Source: Bin80 sp965203305 (GTDB taxonomy: Bacteria; Bacteroidota; Rhodothermia; Rhodothermales; Bin80). Taken from it: a stretch of DNA of 64,000 bases. The DNA lies in NCBI GenBank assembly GCA_965203305.1, contig OZ241874.1, positions 3,534,001-3,598,000 of the forward strand, read 5' to 3'. The notes beneath the pieces are model-generated. The model made no database searches, was not told the origin of the DNA, and saw nothing but the letters and a program-made list of their open reading frames with translations. The translations under genes and the position numbers were made by a program. Below, piece by piece: positions 54,416-63,094 of this stretch (its first letter is position 1; the number at the start of each line of letters is the position of its first letter).

Positions 54416-54862
54416 TTAGGTTTCAGATTCCAGGGAATAATGCTGGCCGTTAATGGACCAGCTCACGGTGACCGGTGCAGTCTTTTCCAGAATTTTGGCG
54501 ACTGAACAGTATTTGTTAATACTCAGATCCACAGCATTTCGAACCTTCTTCTGATCAAGGTTTCCTTCAAATTCATAGTGTACATGCAGTCTGGTAAACA
54601 GAGACGGGGTTTCCTGTTCCGCGCGATCATACGTGATGACTGTGTCGAATTTCTGGAGCTCTTGCCGCTGCTTTTTGAGGATGATAACAATATCAATCCC
54701 GCTGCACCCGCCCAGGGCCATCGCTACTGCCTGCATGGGACCAACCCCCTGTCCACTCCCCCCTTCTTCGGGACTGGTGTCCATGTGCATCGTGTTTCCA
54801 TCGCTGTTTGTAGCAAGGAAATGGAATTTGTCATCCAGATGTTGCAGAGTAACTTTCGCCAT
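54416..54862 (-). CDS. OsmC-family protein (YhfA-like)
   Basis: 148 residues. The first conserved Cys is in VAMALGGCSGIDIVIILKK and the second in NKYCSVAKILEKT, the YhfA-type pattern, distinct from its neighbour. The N-terminus HMDTSPEEGGSGQGVGPM is also family-like. Probable thiol-dependent peroxidase or related stress protein, first gene of a two-gene operon with the OsmC gene at 53969. Divergent from the DUF4097 gene, 128 bp away. Confidence 0.92.
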   Translation of the reverse strand: MAKVTLQHLDDKFHFLATNSDGNTMHMDTSPEEGGSGQGVGPMQAVAMALGGCSGIDIVIILKKQRQELQKFDTVITYDRAEQETPSLFTRLHVHYEFEGNLDQKKVRNAVDLSINKYCSVAKILEKTAPVTVSWSINGQHYSLESET

Positions 54863-54990
54863 AGAGACAGGGTTTCCCGTCAGAGTTTTCGTTCAACTGT
54901 CATCTCCCCATCAGGATTCCGAAGAATGTATACTGCAACCCTCGCATGGAAAAATACGTAACTTTATGGAAACCAGAGGAGTGACGACTC

Positions 54991-55899
54991 ATGAGGAATT
55001 CATTTACTCGCATCAAAATTGTCGGGCTTGTTGCTGTCTCCGCTTTGGCACTGGCAGCATTCAAGACAATTCCCGTTGCACGGGATGTGATCAAGAAAGA
55101 ATACCGGGTGAATCTAGGAGGAACTCTGGAACTGGAGCTTGATCGGGGGAATGTGGAAGTTGAAACAACAAATGAAAACTCGGTGAAAATTGCACTGGAG
55201 CGCCGCGCACGCGCAGAAACTCAAGAAGAAGCGGAGCAGCTATTGAAATCTGCACATCGCTACGAGTTTGACAGGAACGGGGATGATGTCAGCATTTATT
55301 CGCAGGTAAAGGAAGGTCGGGGACACATGCGATGGCGGAAAGGCCCGGCAGTCAAAATCAAACTCAGCGTACGAGTCCCTGAGGAGTATAATGTTACCTT
55401 CAAAACAGGGGCCGGGAATGTGACAATTATTGAAGTCAGCGGAACAATTACAGGGCGCACCGGCGCCGGAAATATTCTGCTAGAGGATGTTGAAGGAGAA
55501 CTGGATGTAAAGTCTGGGGCCGGAAATATTGAGCTTTCAGGGAACTTGGAAGATGCAGAGGTCGTGACTGGCGCAGGAAATCTGTCTGTCTATGCCCGAG
55601 TGGATGCCCTGCATGCAATGACAGGTACAGGGAATGTATCCGTGGAAATACGGGGGCAGCCCCGAGGCAAGAGCAAGTTGCGTACGGGAGCCGGCAATGT
55701 CTCCCTCTCCCTCTCCGAGGATGTCCGTGCTGAGGTTCGCGGAACTGCACGCGTAGGTACCGTAACTTGCGAGTTCCCAATTGAGATATCTAAAAACAAT
55801 CTTGTCTCTCATTCTTTTTCAGGCGAGATCAACGGCGGTGGAAGTGCTTCCATTGTCATGGATGCCGGCTTTGGAAATGTGTCCCTTCACCGGCATTAA
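54991..55899 (+). CDS. DUF4097-type beta-strand repeat protein, exported
   Basis: 302 residues. N-terminal membrane helix or signal (VGLVAVSALALAAFKTI). A central run of short beta repeats carries the turn motif GAGN at least five times (KTGAGNVTI, RTGAGNILL, KSGAGNIEL, VTGAGNLSV, RTGAGNVSL), typical of DUF4097 proteins that fold as a right-handed beta solenoid. No catalytic motif. Location is probably periplasmic or membrane-anchored. Stands alone between divergent OsmC genes and a convergent phosphoesterase. Confidence 0.85.
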   Translation: MRNSFTRIKIVGLVAVSALALAAFKTIPVARDVIKKEYRVNLGGTLELELDRGNVEVETTNENSVKIALERRARAETQEEAEQLLKSAHRYEFDRNGDDVSIYSQVKEGRGHMRWRKGPAVKIKLSVRVPEEYNVTFKTGAGNVTIIEVSGTITGRTGAGNILLEDVEGELDVKSGAGNIELSGNLEDAEVVTGAGNLSVYARVDALHAMTGTGNVSVEIRGQPRGKSKLRTGAGNVSLSLSEDVRAEVRGTARVGTVTCEFPIEISKNNLVSHSFSGEINGGGSASIVMDAGFGNVSLHRH

Positions 55900-55992
55900 T
55901 TGAGGGTGCCGCACGGACTTCAAGTGTTCCAGAGTTTCGGCTGAATGCCAGAGAGAAAGATAGCCTGAAGCACAGCCCTCGCCCCGTGCACC

Positions 55993-56805
55993 TTATGGTA
56001 TGATCTCTGCCTCGCCATTCTTGTGATACCGGGTGCATGCATGTCTCTGAAAAACGCGGGATGCCCTGTCATAGGCATATACTCTTATCTCCGTCCACTG
56101 GGATGTCTTTTCAATGAGATTCCATGAATTTACTCCCAGTTGTGGAGCACGCCACCGATCCGATGTCGCGGTCCCTGCAAGCGAAAGCAATACTCCAGAC
56201 CCTGAAAGATGGTGGTGTTCTGTGTGGGCGAGATGCCAGTGTCCCGCACAGATGACATCCACACCGTTTTCTGAGGCAGTTGCCAGAACCCGTTCCCCAT
56301 TGTGAGCTATGTCCAGCGTCTGAAGTCTCTTGGGGACTGACAGCGGGTGATGAACTGCCAGAATTTTGAGTGTCCCGGGGAGCTGTCCGGCAAAAAAATT
56401 CCTGATTCGCGCAAGATGTCGGGAAGTGCAACGCCCGCTCTTGACCGTGAGTCCATGCGCCGTATTGAGTCCCAGTACGGCCAGCCCCGGGAGTACCAGT
56501 TCCGGTTCAAGTTCCACGGAAATCTTCCTTTTGTATCGCCGTAGCGGATTGAAAATCCGGAGATCTGGCCGATGCCACCATGCGTGCACATCGTGATTTC
56601 CTGGAATCACAAGCTGCGGCTCCGGGAGGGCCTCTATAAATTCTTTGGCCGCCCTGAATTCCGATCTCCGTGCCCGCTGGGTCAGATCTCCTGTGACCAG
56701 AATGGCATCGCATGTATAGGCGCGAACACTGTCAATCAGATTTTCCTGCACATGTGCGGATGCAATTCGACCAAAATGTGGATCGCTAATATGTGCAACC
56801 CGCAT
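55993..56805 (-). CDS. Calcineurin-like metallophosphoesterase
   Basis: 270 residues with all five metal-site blocks in order: SDPHFG (start), VTGDLTQRA, GNHDVHA, VHHPLSV and AGHWHLAH. This is the class III cyclic-nucleotide phosphodiesterase-like group, active with two metal ions in the cytoplasm; substrate unproven. No signal peptide. The C-terminal 50 residues are a beta-rich family extension. Single gene. Confidence 0.93.
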   Translation of the reverse strand: MRVAHISDPHFGRIASAHVQENLIDSVRAYTCDAILVTGDLTQRARRSEFRAAKEFIEALPEPQLVIPGNHDVHAWWHRPDLRIFNPLRRYKRKISVELEPELVLPGLAVLGLNTAHGLTVKSGRCTSRHLARIRNFFAGQLPGTLKILAVHHPLSVPKRLQTLDIAHNGERVLATASENGVDVICAGHWHLAHTEHHHLSGSGVLLSLAGTATSDRWRAPQLGVNSWNLIEKTSQWTEIRVYAYDRASRVFQRHACTRYHKNGEAEIIP

Positions 56806-57098
56806 GTGCGAGGGGAAGGCTGAATTTTCGGAGGGACATGACTATATCCGACACCACATTATCGCCCGATTGCCCGGCAGCTTGATAATGCGAGGTGCCT
56901 GCTGGAATACCTGAACGGGCAATGCACTACACCATGACAGATTTCTTCCTATGGCACCTTCAGAGGCTTCCTGTGTGTGATAAGGCTGAAAGGCAGTTAC
57001 AAGGCCAGATGAGCCTGCGGAAAAGTTGTGTATGTCTCAGGGATTGAGTTGATATCATTATCTCTTGTAGAGCAGAGCCTATACTCATAATACCTGGC

Positions 57099-59072
57099 CT
57101 AAGAATTTTTTCCTGGACGAATAGATATCCAGTAAACTGCAAATGCCAGCACAGGTATAAACAGTAGCGCTCCAAGCACAACCAGGAATAAAGGCGGAAA
57201 TTCAAAAGCCCAGAACGTTCGCCAGCTCGGTCTAGATCCTATTCTGCGCGACCGGGTAATGCCTCCGACAGAACCAATAAACGCAACCTCCCCGCCGGGT
57301 ACACGGACAGAAATCTGTCTGTCTGTCGCAGAGATAGCCATCGCTTCGGAACCAGTCCTCACCAATCCCAGAAGCCATTTTCCCGGGATATGGGTTTTTC
57401 TGGCTGCCATGCCCCCCACCACATCCATCATGCGGACGATTCTGTCGGAAGTGGCGACCACTACCTTGGCATCGTCCATAAACACAATATCTACCACGCA
57501 CCTGCTTTGATGGCGTTCCAGTTCTCCGATTTCAGTTCCTGTCTCCACATTCCAAATCCGCAAGTTTCCCGAAAAAGTTCCCGAGACCAGTCTGTCCCCA
57601 GCCGGGGAAAAGGCAAGTGCTGTTACCCCTCTGCATCCCCAGTCTTTCCTGTGCCCCCTTATATGTAACCGCATGTTATTCAACTGCACATCCCACACAA
57701 CAATATCCCCGTTCCCAGTGCCCACGGCAATCAAAGAGCCGTCTCGGGAAAAAGCTGCCGATAATCCGCCTCCTTTCAGTGCCCATATCCCGCAAACAGT
57801 ATTTTGGGTGGACAAGTTCCAGACTCTCGCCATGCGTTTCCCCACAGCAACAAGCATGGTTTCGTCATCCGAAAATGCAACTGCGGCAGCGCGCTCACTT
57901 CCCCATTGTAACCGAAATTTTTGCTCACCTGAATGGACATCCCAGGCAGTTATATCCCCACTGGCAGCAAGTCTTGTTGCGATCATTTGCAAATCAGGCG
58001 AGAAGGCAATCGCATCTTTTTTTCCCAGAAGCAAACGGGGGAGTGCCCACCTCTGAACATCTTCAGATTTTTCCACCGCAAGGGGGGTCCGACCATGTAG
58101 AGGCAGACTTGAGCTATGCTCAACTTCGTTTTCCAGCGCAGCAGGTGGTCTAAGGACTTCGGGCCCACCAGTGGAGGTGTTTCCCAATCTTCCCAGAAGC
58201 TCCCCACAATTCTGCACACGAGAATTTACATTTGGGACCAGACACTCATCAACCGCCTCCAGTACCTTCTCTGAGAATCTTTCCTTGCCAAGTTGGCGGG
58301 CAGAGGGCATCGGGTCTGCCTGTCCATTCATCAGCGCAAAAGCTCTTTTCTGGATATTCAGCGGATTCGGAGGTATGAATGGCGGGTTCCCACCCGCAAT
58401 AATTCTCCACATGACAGCTCCCAGACCATATACATCGGTCCAGGGACCAATTTCTCCTTCGCCGACTTGCTCCAGAGCAGCATACCCGTCTGTGTACGGA
58501 GCAAAAGATTTGGTATGCTTGCTAATCTCATGTTTGGCTGCACCAAAGTCAATCAAAATTGGAGAGGCATCATCTCGCCGTACCAGAATATTAGAGGGTT
58601 TAATATCCCGATGAAACACCCCTGATTCGTGAACCGTTTGCAGACCTCTGAGCAAGGGCAGGATCAACTCAAGCAGTTCCTCCTCTGTCAATGGTTCTCC
58701 ACGAGATTCACGTTTTTCCAAGAGTGTTGACAGCGGAAGACCCGTGATATACTCCATCACAGTATATGCCGTGCCATTGGCACGAAAGAGATCCCGGCAT
58801 GTCACGATGTTTGGGCACATACGGAACCGCTCCAGCTGTTTTGCTTCATTCAGAAAACGGGTGAGTCCATCCTCGAATGAAGCCTGCAAGGCAGGCTTGC
58901 TGGGAAGGATTCTCCCTCCTTGCCTCACGGACAGTTCTTGCGGGAAGTACTCCTTGATGGCTACATCAATATCCAGTTCCTGATGTCTTCCCCTGTACAC
59001 AATGCCGAATCCGCCCTGTCCAATGACCGAACGAATTTCGTAGTCCCTGAGGGATACACCTTCACGCAACAT
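57099..59072 (-). CDS. Membrane-anchored Ser/Thr protein kinase with WD40 repeats
   Basis: 657 residues. Kinase domain about 11-285: GQGGFGIVYRG, Lys 40 in VAIKEYFP, HRDIKPSNIL, IDFGAAKHE and an APYTDGYAALEQ activation end, so all catalytic residues are present. A linker of about 70 residues leads to five WD40-like blades (about 350-600), such as ALAFSPAGDRLVSGTFSG and RIWNVETG. A C-terminal membrane helix (about 628-650) anchors it, with catalytic and WD40 parts in the cytoplasm. Lies 65 bp downstream of an AAA+ ATPase gene on the same strand, probably one operon. Confidence 0.9.
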   Translation of the reverse strand: MLREGVSLRDYEIRSVIGQGGFGIVYRGRHQELDIDVAIKEYFPQELSVRQGGRILPSKPALQASFEDGLTRFLNEAKQLERFRMCPNIVTCRDLFRANGTAYTVMEYITGLPLSTLLEKRESRGEPLTEEELLELILPLLRGLQTVHESGVFHRDIKPSNILVRRDDASPILIDFGAAKHEISKHTKSFAPYTDGYAALEQVGEGEIGPWTDVYGLGAVMWRIIAGGNPPFIPPNPLNIQKRAFALMNGQADPMPSARQLGKERFSEKVLEAVDECLVPNVNSRVQNCGELLGRLGNTSTGGPEVLRPPAALENEVEHSSSLPLHGRTPLAVEKSEDVQRWALPRLLLGKKDAIAFSPDLQMIATRLAASGDITAWDVHSGEQKFRLQWGSERAAAVAFSDDETMLVAVGKRMARVWNLSTQNTVCGIWALKGGGLSAAFSRDGSLIAVGTGNGDIVVWDVQLNNMRLHIRGHRKDWGCRGVTALAFSPAGDRLVSGTFSGNLRIWNVETGTEIGELERHQSRCVVDIVFMDDAKVVVATSDRIVRMMDVVGGMAARKTHIPGKWLLGLVRTGSEAMAISATDRQISVRVPGGEVAFIGSVGGITRSRRIGSRPSWRTFWAFEFPPLFLVVLGALLFIPVLAFAVYWISIRPGKNS

Positions 59073-59137
59073 GGAGAATTTTGCTTAAAATTGGGAATTA
59101 TCCATCAAAATCTGCACGCGGGAACCGGGAGAGAGTA

Positions 59138-60310
59138 TTATCTCTCCAGTCCCATGTCCGGGGACTGCTCTTTTGGAGGGAAATTCCTTATGATGTACTC
59201 TCGCAGGGACGGGATCGGGACAGAATAAGATCCCAATGCTGTATTGAAGTGGAGAACCCCCTTGCGTACCGCACGGAAGAACAACTCTTCGGCTTTTTCT
59301 GCCCCGTACTCTTTGCTCAGCTGTTCCACAGCCCCTGTCTGCTCTATAGCTCCCTCTTTCGAACTTGCTAACATGATCCCGGCAAGGCTCCTACGCTCTT
59401 CCGCTATGAAGGGACTCAGACGGTGTTCATAGTATTCCCTGCGGTTTTTCCGTCCTTCTTCCATGACGGAGTCAAGTCCCGCGGCTGTCATCTTGTTGTC
59501 ATATTTTTTCAGGTAGGAGACGGCGGGTTCCGTATACGATATGATGTGTTGCGCCCATCCGTATGTTTCCTGGGTGATCGCATCAATCCACGCGGTGGGG
59601 TCTCCCTGTGCTTCCCCTTCCTTTGTGAGCCAGTCTTCCACCACCGCCCTTTCTTCTTCCCTTTCCAAGGGTTCCATGTTGAACTTGGACCCAAGCAGTG
59701 GGCGGGATATGCCCAGTGCTGCAAAGGATTCGAAGGTCATCCCCAGCCCGCCCGCCAGCAGGATGACGGATTTCCCGACCCCGCCATTGTGAATCTTTTT
59801 CAGAAGATATCGGACATCGTCTTTGTACTCCCCTGTTATTTTGCTGTCTTCGCCCAGATGCTGGGCTTCGTCCAGAATCAAAAGGAGTGGTTCCCCCGCT
59901 TTTTTTATCAGCCCCAGGGGGGTAGCCCTGGATGTATCGACCACGGATGTTTTTCTGCGTTTTGCTCCCCCCCTGACCAGGTTTAAATCCAGCGTCCCCC
60001 CTCCTTCCACGGTGTGCGACACGGTTCTTTTTTCTGGCGGGAGACCAAGCGTTTCCTGCAGTTTATCTGCATCCCACAAATCATCCGGGTCAATCTCTGC
60101 GACATGCCACCCAGCTTCCGCCGCCTTCATCCAGCATTCGGCCAGAAGTGCTGTTTTGCCGATCCCCGGCGGCCCTTGCACGATGAATGTGCTTCCCCCA
60201 CTGGTCTCCCCGGACTTGGCCAGCAAGTCTTCGAATCTTTTCAGGATTGGTTTCCGCCCGTGGAAGTAGGGGGTGGCTCCCCGATCATCAAGTCCTTGTA
60301 TCCCGCTCAT
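59138..60310 (-). CDS. AAA+/STAND-like ATPase
   Basis: 390 residues from the ATG at 60310, which has AGGAA just upstream; a GTG at 60352 would add 14 residues. A P-loop domain like ORC/STAND ATPases: Walker A QGPPGIGKTALLAE, Walker B LLLILDEAQHLGED, sensor-like VILLAGGLGMT. A helical lid follows (EREEERAVVEDWL, TQETYGWAQHIISY), then a C-terminal winged-helix-like part. No effector domain is fused. The kinase-WD40 gene follows after 65 bp, suggesting sensing plus phosphorylation in one unit. Confidence 0.8.
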   Translation of the reverse strand: MSGIQGLDDRGATPYFHGRKPILKRFEDLLAKSGETSGGSTFIVQGPPGIGKTALLAECWMKAAEAGWHVAEIDPDDLWDADKLQETLGLPPEKRTVSHTVEGGGTLDLNLVRGGAKRRKTSVVDTSRATPLGLIKKAGEPLLLILDEAQHLGEDSKITGEYKDDVRYLLKKIHNGGVGKSVILLAGGLGMTFESFAALGISRPLLGSKFNMEPLEREEERAVVEDWLTKEGEAQGDPTAWIDAITQETYGWAQHIISYTEPAVSYLKKYDNKMTAAGLDSVMEEGRKNRREYYEHRLSPFIAEERRSLAGIMLASSKEGAIEQTGAVEQLSKEYGAEKAEELFFRAVRKGVLHFNTALGSYSVPIPSLREYIIRNFPPKEQSPDMGLER

Positions 60311-60502
60311 TTCCTGTCGTAACTGGTCAAAAAAGACTACACTTCGGGGCACAGTCTGTTCCCGCCCTTGCGGATTTTGCTGGATAAATCCCTTAAAATT
60401 GGAGCCGGAATAAGAACAGACATGCTTTACCTGAGACTGTTGAGATCTGCAATAAGCAGAAGGAGATAACTTCCCCTGAAAACTCCGCTTTCATGCTTGT
60501 TT

Positions 60503-60778
60503 CTACATCCCACCCCTGTACTTAAGCATCGCAGACTGGGTACAGGCTTCGTTATCGTGAAACATGTAGCTGATTTTGTCTTTGTTCTGATCTCGGGACG
60601 CACAAACAGCTAGTCTGTGCTTGAGCAGGATGTTCTGAACCGATTCGGCTCTGTCCGCAGGAGGTCTGTCAACCAGAAAAACAAGCAGCTGCACTATGGT
60701 TAGAATCCCAATCATCCAGATCAGGGCTGTGCACTTCGTGTTCAGGGAATCCAGCTTTGCATCGTGCATGAGAGACAT
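60503..60778 (-). CDS. Small single-pass membrane protein, unrecognised
   Basis: About 91 residues (MSLMHDAKLDSLNTK...) with one hydrophobic helix at about 20-40 (ALIWMIGILTIVQLLVFLV) and a charged, Cys-containing tail. An in-frame start at 60811 would overlap the pdhC stop. It follows pdhC by about 29 bp on the same strand, so it is probably the last gene of the pdh operon. No family known to me; could still be a chance frame. Confidence 0.5.
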   Translation of the reverse strand: MSLMHDAKLDSLNTKCTALIWMIGILTIVQLLVFLVDRPPADRAESVQNILLKHRLAVCASRDQNKDKISYMFHDNEACTQSAMLKYRGGM

Positions 60779-60807
60779 CTTTGATGGAACGCAAGATACC
60801 CACAATC

Positions 60808-62076
60808 TCACAAGAGCAGACGTACCGGCTGTTCCAGGAGCTCTTTAAGCGTTGCCATAAATCGTGCCCCTACGGCTCCGTCCACAGCCCTGTGATCACA
60901 TGAGAGGGTGAGGTTCATCCGCTTTCCTGCCACAACCTCGCCCTTCTCCACCACTGGTATGTCCCGGATGGCACCGATAGCAAGAATGCAGGCATTGGGC
61001 GGATTGATGATTGCCGTAAACGATTCAATCCCGAACATCCCCAGGTTGCTGGTTGTGAATGTAGACCCTTCCATCTCCTCAGGAGTCAGTCGCTTCTCTC
61101 GTGCCCGCACAGCCAGTGTCTGAATCTCCTGCGCAATGACGGAAACACTCTTCTGGTGTGCATCTCGCACAACCGGAGTCACCAGCCCATCCTCCATGGC
61201 TACGGCAATCCCGACATCCACATAATTGTATTTCCGAATCACCCCCTCCTCTGCCACATAGGTTACGTTCACATCCGGGTGCAGAATCAGAGCACTGGCG
61301 CAGGCTTTCGTCACGAGATCATTGAAGGAGACTTTGGGACCACCGAATTTTTCGAGATGGTCATTCAGAAGAAGCCGCTGGGAAATTAACGCAGCCACAT
61401 CCACATCTGCACTCAGATAGAAATGAGGAGAGGTATACTTGCTTTCCGCGAGTCTCCGTGCGATTGCCTTCCGCATCTGAGAGATGCGGATGCTCTCAAA
61501 TCCCCGATCAGCGGCCACAGATCCTGCGGAGCTGGTAACTTGGGAGGGAGCCGGCAGGCGGACAATCTCTGCCTGTACATCTCGCTTGATAATGCGACCA
61601 CCCGGACCGGATCCGACCATGCTGACCAGATCAAGACCATGATCCGTTGCCATTCGCTTGGCCAGCGGGGAGGCTTTCGTTCGCCCGTTGCTGGATGAGG
61701 ACTGGCTGGGTAACGAAGCAAGCGTTTCCGCCTGTGGTGCTGCCGCGGCAGGAGCCTCTGCAGGGGAGTCCCCGGCTGGCACCGGGGCAACCCCGTTGGT
61801 GGATGCATACTCTGCCATCACCCCGGACACATCTTCGCCAGCATTCCCGAGAACGGCAATCAATCCCCCAATCGGGAGCGGCTCGCCGGCACGGGCAACT
61901 TTCTTGAGAAGTACACCATCGTCATAGGCCTCTACATCCATAGTTGCCTTGTCCGTCTCCACCTGTGCAATCACATCCCCCGCAGCAATACTGTCTCCCT
62001 CTTCCACAGACCACTCTACAAGGACACCCTCCTCCATGGTGTCCGTCATTTTCGGCATTTCTATTGCAATCGGCAT
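60808..62076 (-). CDS. pdhC: Pyruvate dehydrogenase E2, dihydrolipoyllysine acetyltransferase
   Basis: 422 residues. One N-terminal lipoyl domain with the lipoylated Lys in VETDKATMDVEAY, an Ala/Pro-rich linker, an E3/E1-binding domain (about 132-170, KASPLAKRMATDHGLDL, GSGPGGRIIKRDV), another linker and the catalytic domain ending in CDHRAVDGAVGARFM (His-x-x-x-Asp-Gly). Transfers acetyl groups to CoA at the core of the cytoplasmic PDH complex. A single lipoyl domain is typical outside Gammaproteobacteria. Downstream of pdhB by 27 bp. Confidence 0.95.
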   Translation of the reverse strand: MPIAIEMPKMTDTMEEGVLVEWSVEEGDSIAAGDVIAQVETDKATMDVEAYDDGVLLKKVARAGEPLPIGGLIAVLGNAGEDVSGVMAEYASTNGVAPVPAGDSPAEAPAAAAPQAETLASLPSQSSSSNGRTKASPLAKRMATDHGLDLVSMVGSGPGGRIIKRDVQAEIVRLPAPSQVTSSAGSVAADRGFESIRISQMRKAIARRLAESKYTSPHFYLSADVDVAALISQRLLLNDHLEKFGGPKVSFNDLVTKACASALILHPDVNVTYVAEEGVIRKYNYVDVGIAVAMEDGLVTPVVRDAHQKSVSVIAQEIQTLAVRAREKRLTPEEMEGSTFTTSNLGMFGIESFTAIINPPNACILAIGAIRDIPVVEKGEVVAGKRMNLTLSCDHRAVDGAVGARFMATLKELLEQPVRLLL

Positions 62077-62103
62077 GGGTCACAATCTGGATAGCGGGAA
62101 AAT

Positions 62104-63087
62104 TCAGTCGAGATACATAACCTCGCGGCAGGCCCGATACACATCCTCTGCACTCGGCATGTAGTATTCAATCAGGTTTTTTGCATAGGGAGCAGGCGTG
62201 TCCTTGGCAGTAACACGGTGTACGGGTGCATCCAGGTCATCAAAGGCCCGTGCCTGAATCTGGAACGCAATCTCCGAGGCAACACTGGCAAATGGATTGC
62301 TCTCATCCACAACCACGCAACGGTTGGTTTTCCTGACCGATGCAATCACGGCATCCCAGTCCAGTGGACGAATGGTGCGGGGATCAATGACCTCTGCGGC
62401 ATATCCGTCTGCTTCCAGCATTTCGGCAGCCTCCATGGCCCGCCAGTAACTCTTGTTGTGTCCGATAATCGTCACCGCATCTCCTTCCCGGGCAATCCGT
62501 GCTCGTCCAATCGGGATAATATAATCCTCGGCATCAGAAACCTCCCCGCGCATTCCATACATGAATTCACTCTCCAGAAACACCACCGGATCATTGTCCC
62601 GGATCGCGGACTTGAGCAGCCCCTTCGCATCATCAGGATTTGAGATGGAAATCACCTTCAGTCCGGGAAAACAGCTGTAAAGAGCTTCCACGGATGTGTT
62701 GTGGGTTGCGGCCAGCTGTCCTGCAGCCCCGTTCGGGCCGCGAAAAACAATCGGGAACGAAAACTGCCCGCCGGACATGTAGCGGATCTTGGCAGCGTTG
62801 TTGATAATCTGGTCAATGGCCACGAACGCAAAATTCCATGTCATAAACTCAATAATTGGCCGGAGTCCGTTCATGGCCGCACCAAGTCCCAGCCCCGCAA
62901 AACCGTTCTCGCTGATTGGCGTGTCAATCACGCGCCGATCCCCGTAGCGATCACGCATGCCCTCGCTGACCTTGTAGGCACCATTATACTCGGCGACCTC
63001 TTCCCCCATGAGGAAGATGTCTTCATCCCGGTCCATCTCTTCAACCATCGCAGCACGTATGGCCTCTCGAAGCTGCAGTTCTGCCAT
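62104..63087 (-). CDS. pdhB: Pyruvate dehydrogenase E1 component, beta subunit
   Basis: 327 residues, typical length. Blocks: REAIRAAMVEEMDRDEDIFLMGEEVAEY, ISENGFAGLGLGAAMNGLRPIIEFM, MSGGQFSFPIVFRGPNG, VLESEFMYG and VIDPRTIRPLDWDAVI, with the Glu of GEEV facing the thiamine diphosphate of the alpha-beta tetramer (first block over 20 residues is cited only by its ends REAIRAAM and GEEVAEY in the protein). Works with PdhA to decarboxylate pyruvate. Starts 7 bp after the pdhA stop. Confidence 0.95.
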   Translation of the reverse strand: MAELQLREAIRAAMVEEMDRDEDIFLMGEEVAEYNGAYKVSEGMRDRYGDRRVIDTPISENGFAGLGLGAAMNGLRPIIEFMTWNFAFVAIDQIINNAAKIRYMSGGQFSFPIVFRGPNGAAGQLAATHNTSVEALYSCFPGLKVISISNPDDAKGLLKSAIRDNDPVVFLESEFMYGMRGEVSDAEDYIIPIGRARIAREGDAVTIIGHNKSYWRAMEAAEMLEADGYAAEVIDPRTIRPLDWDAVIASVRKTNRCVVVDESNPFASVASEIAFQIQARAFDDLDAPVHRVTAKDTPAPYAKNLIEYYMPSAEDVYRACREVMYLD

Positions 63088-63094
63088 TTTTTTT

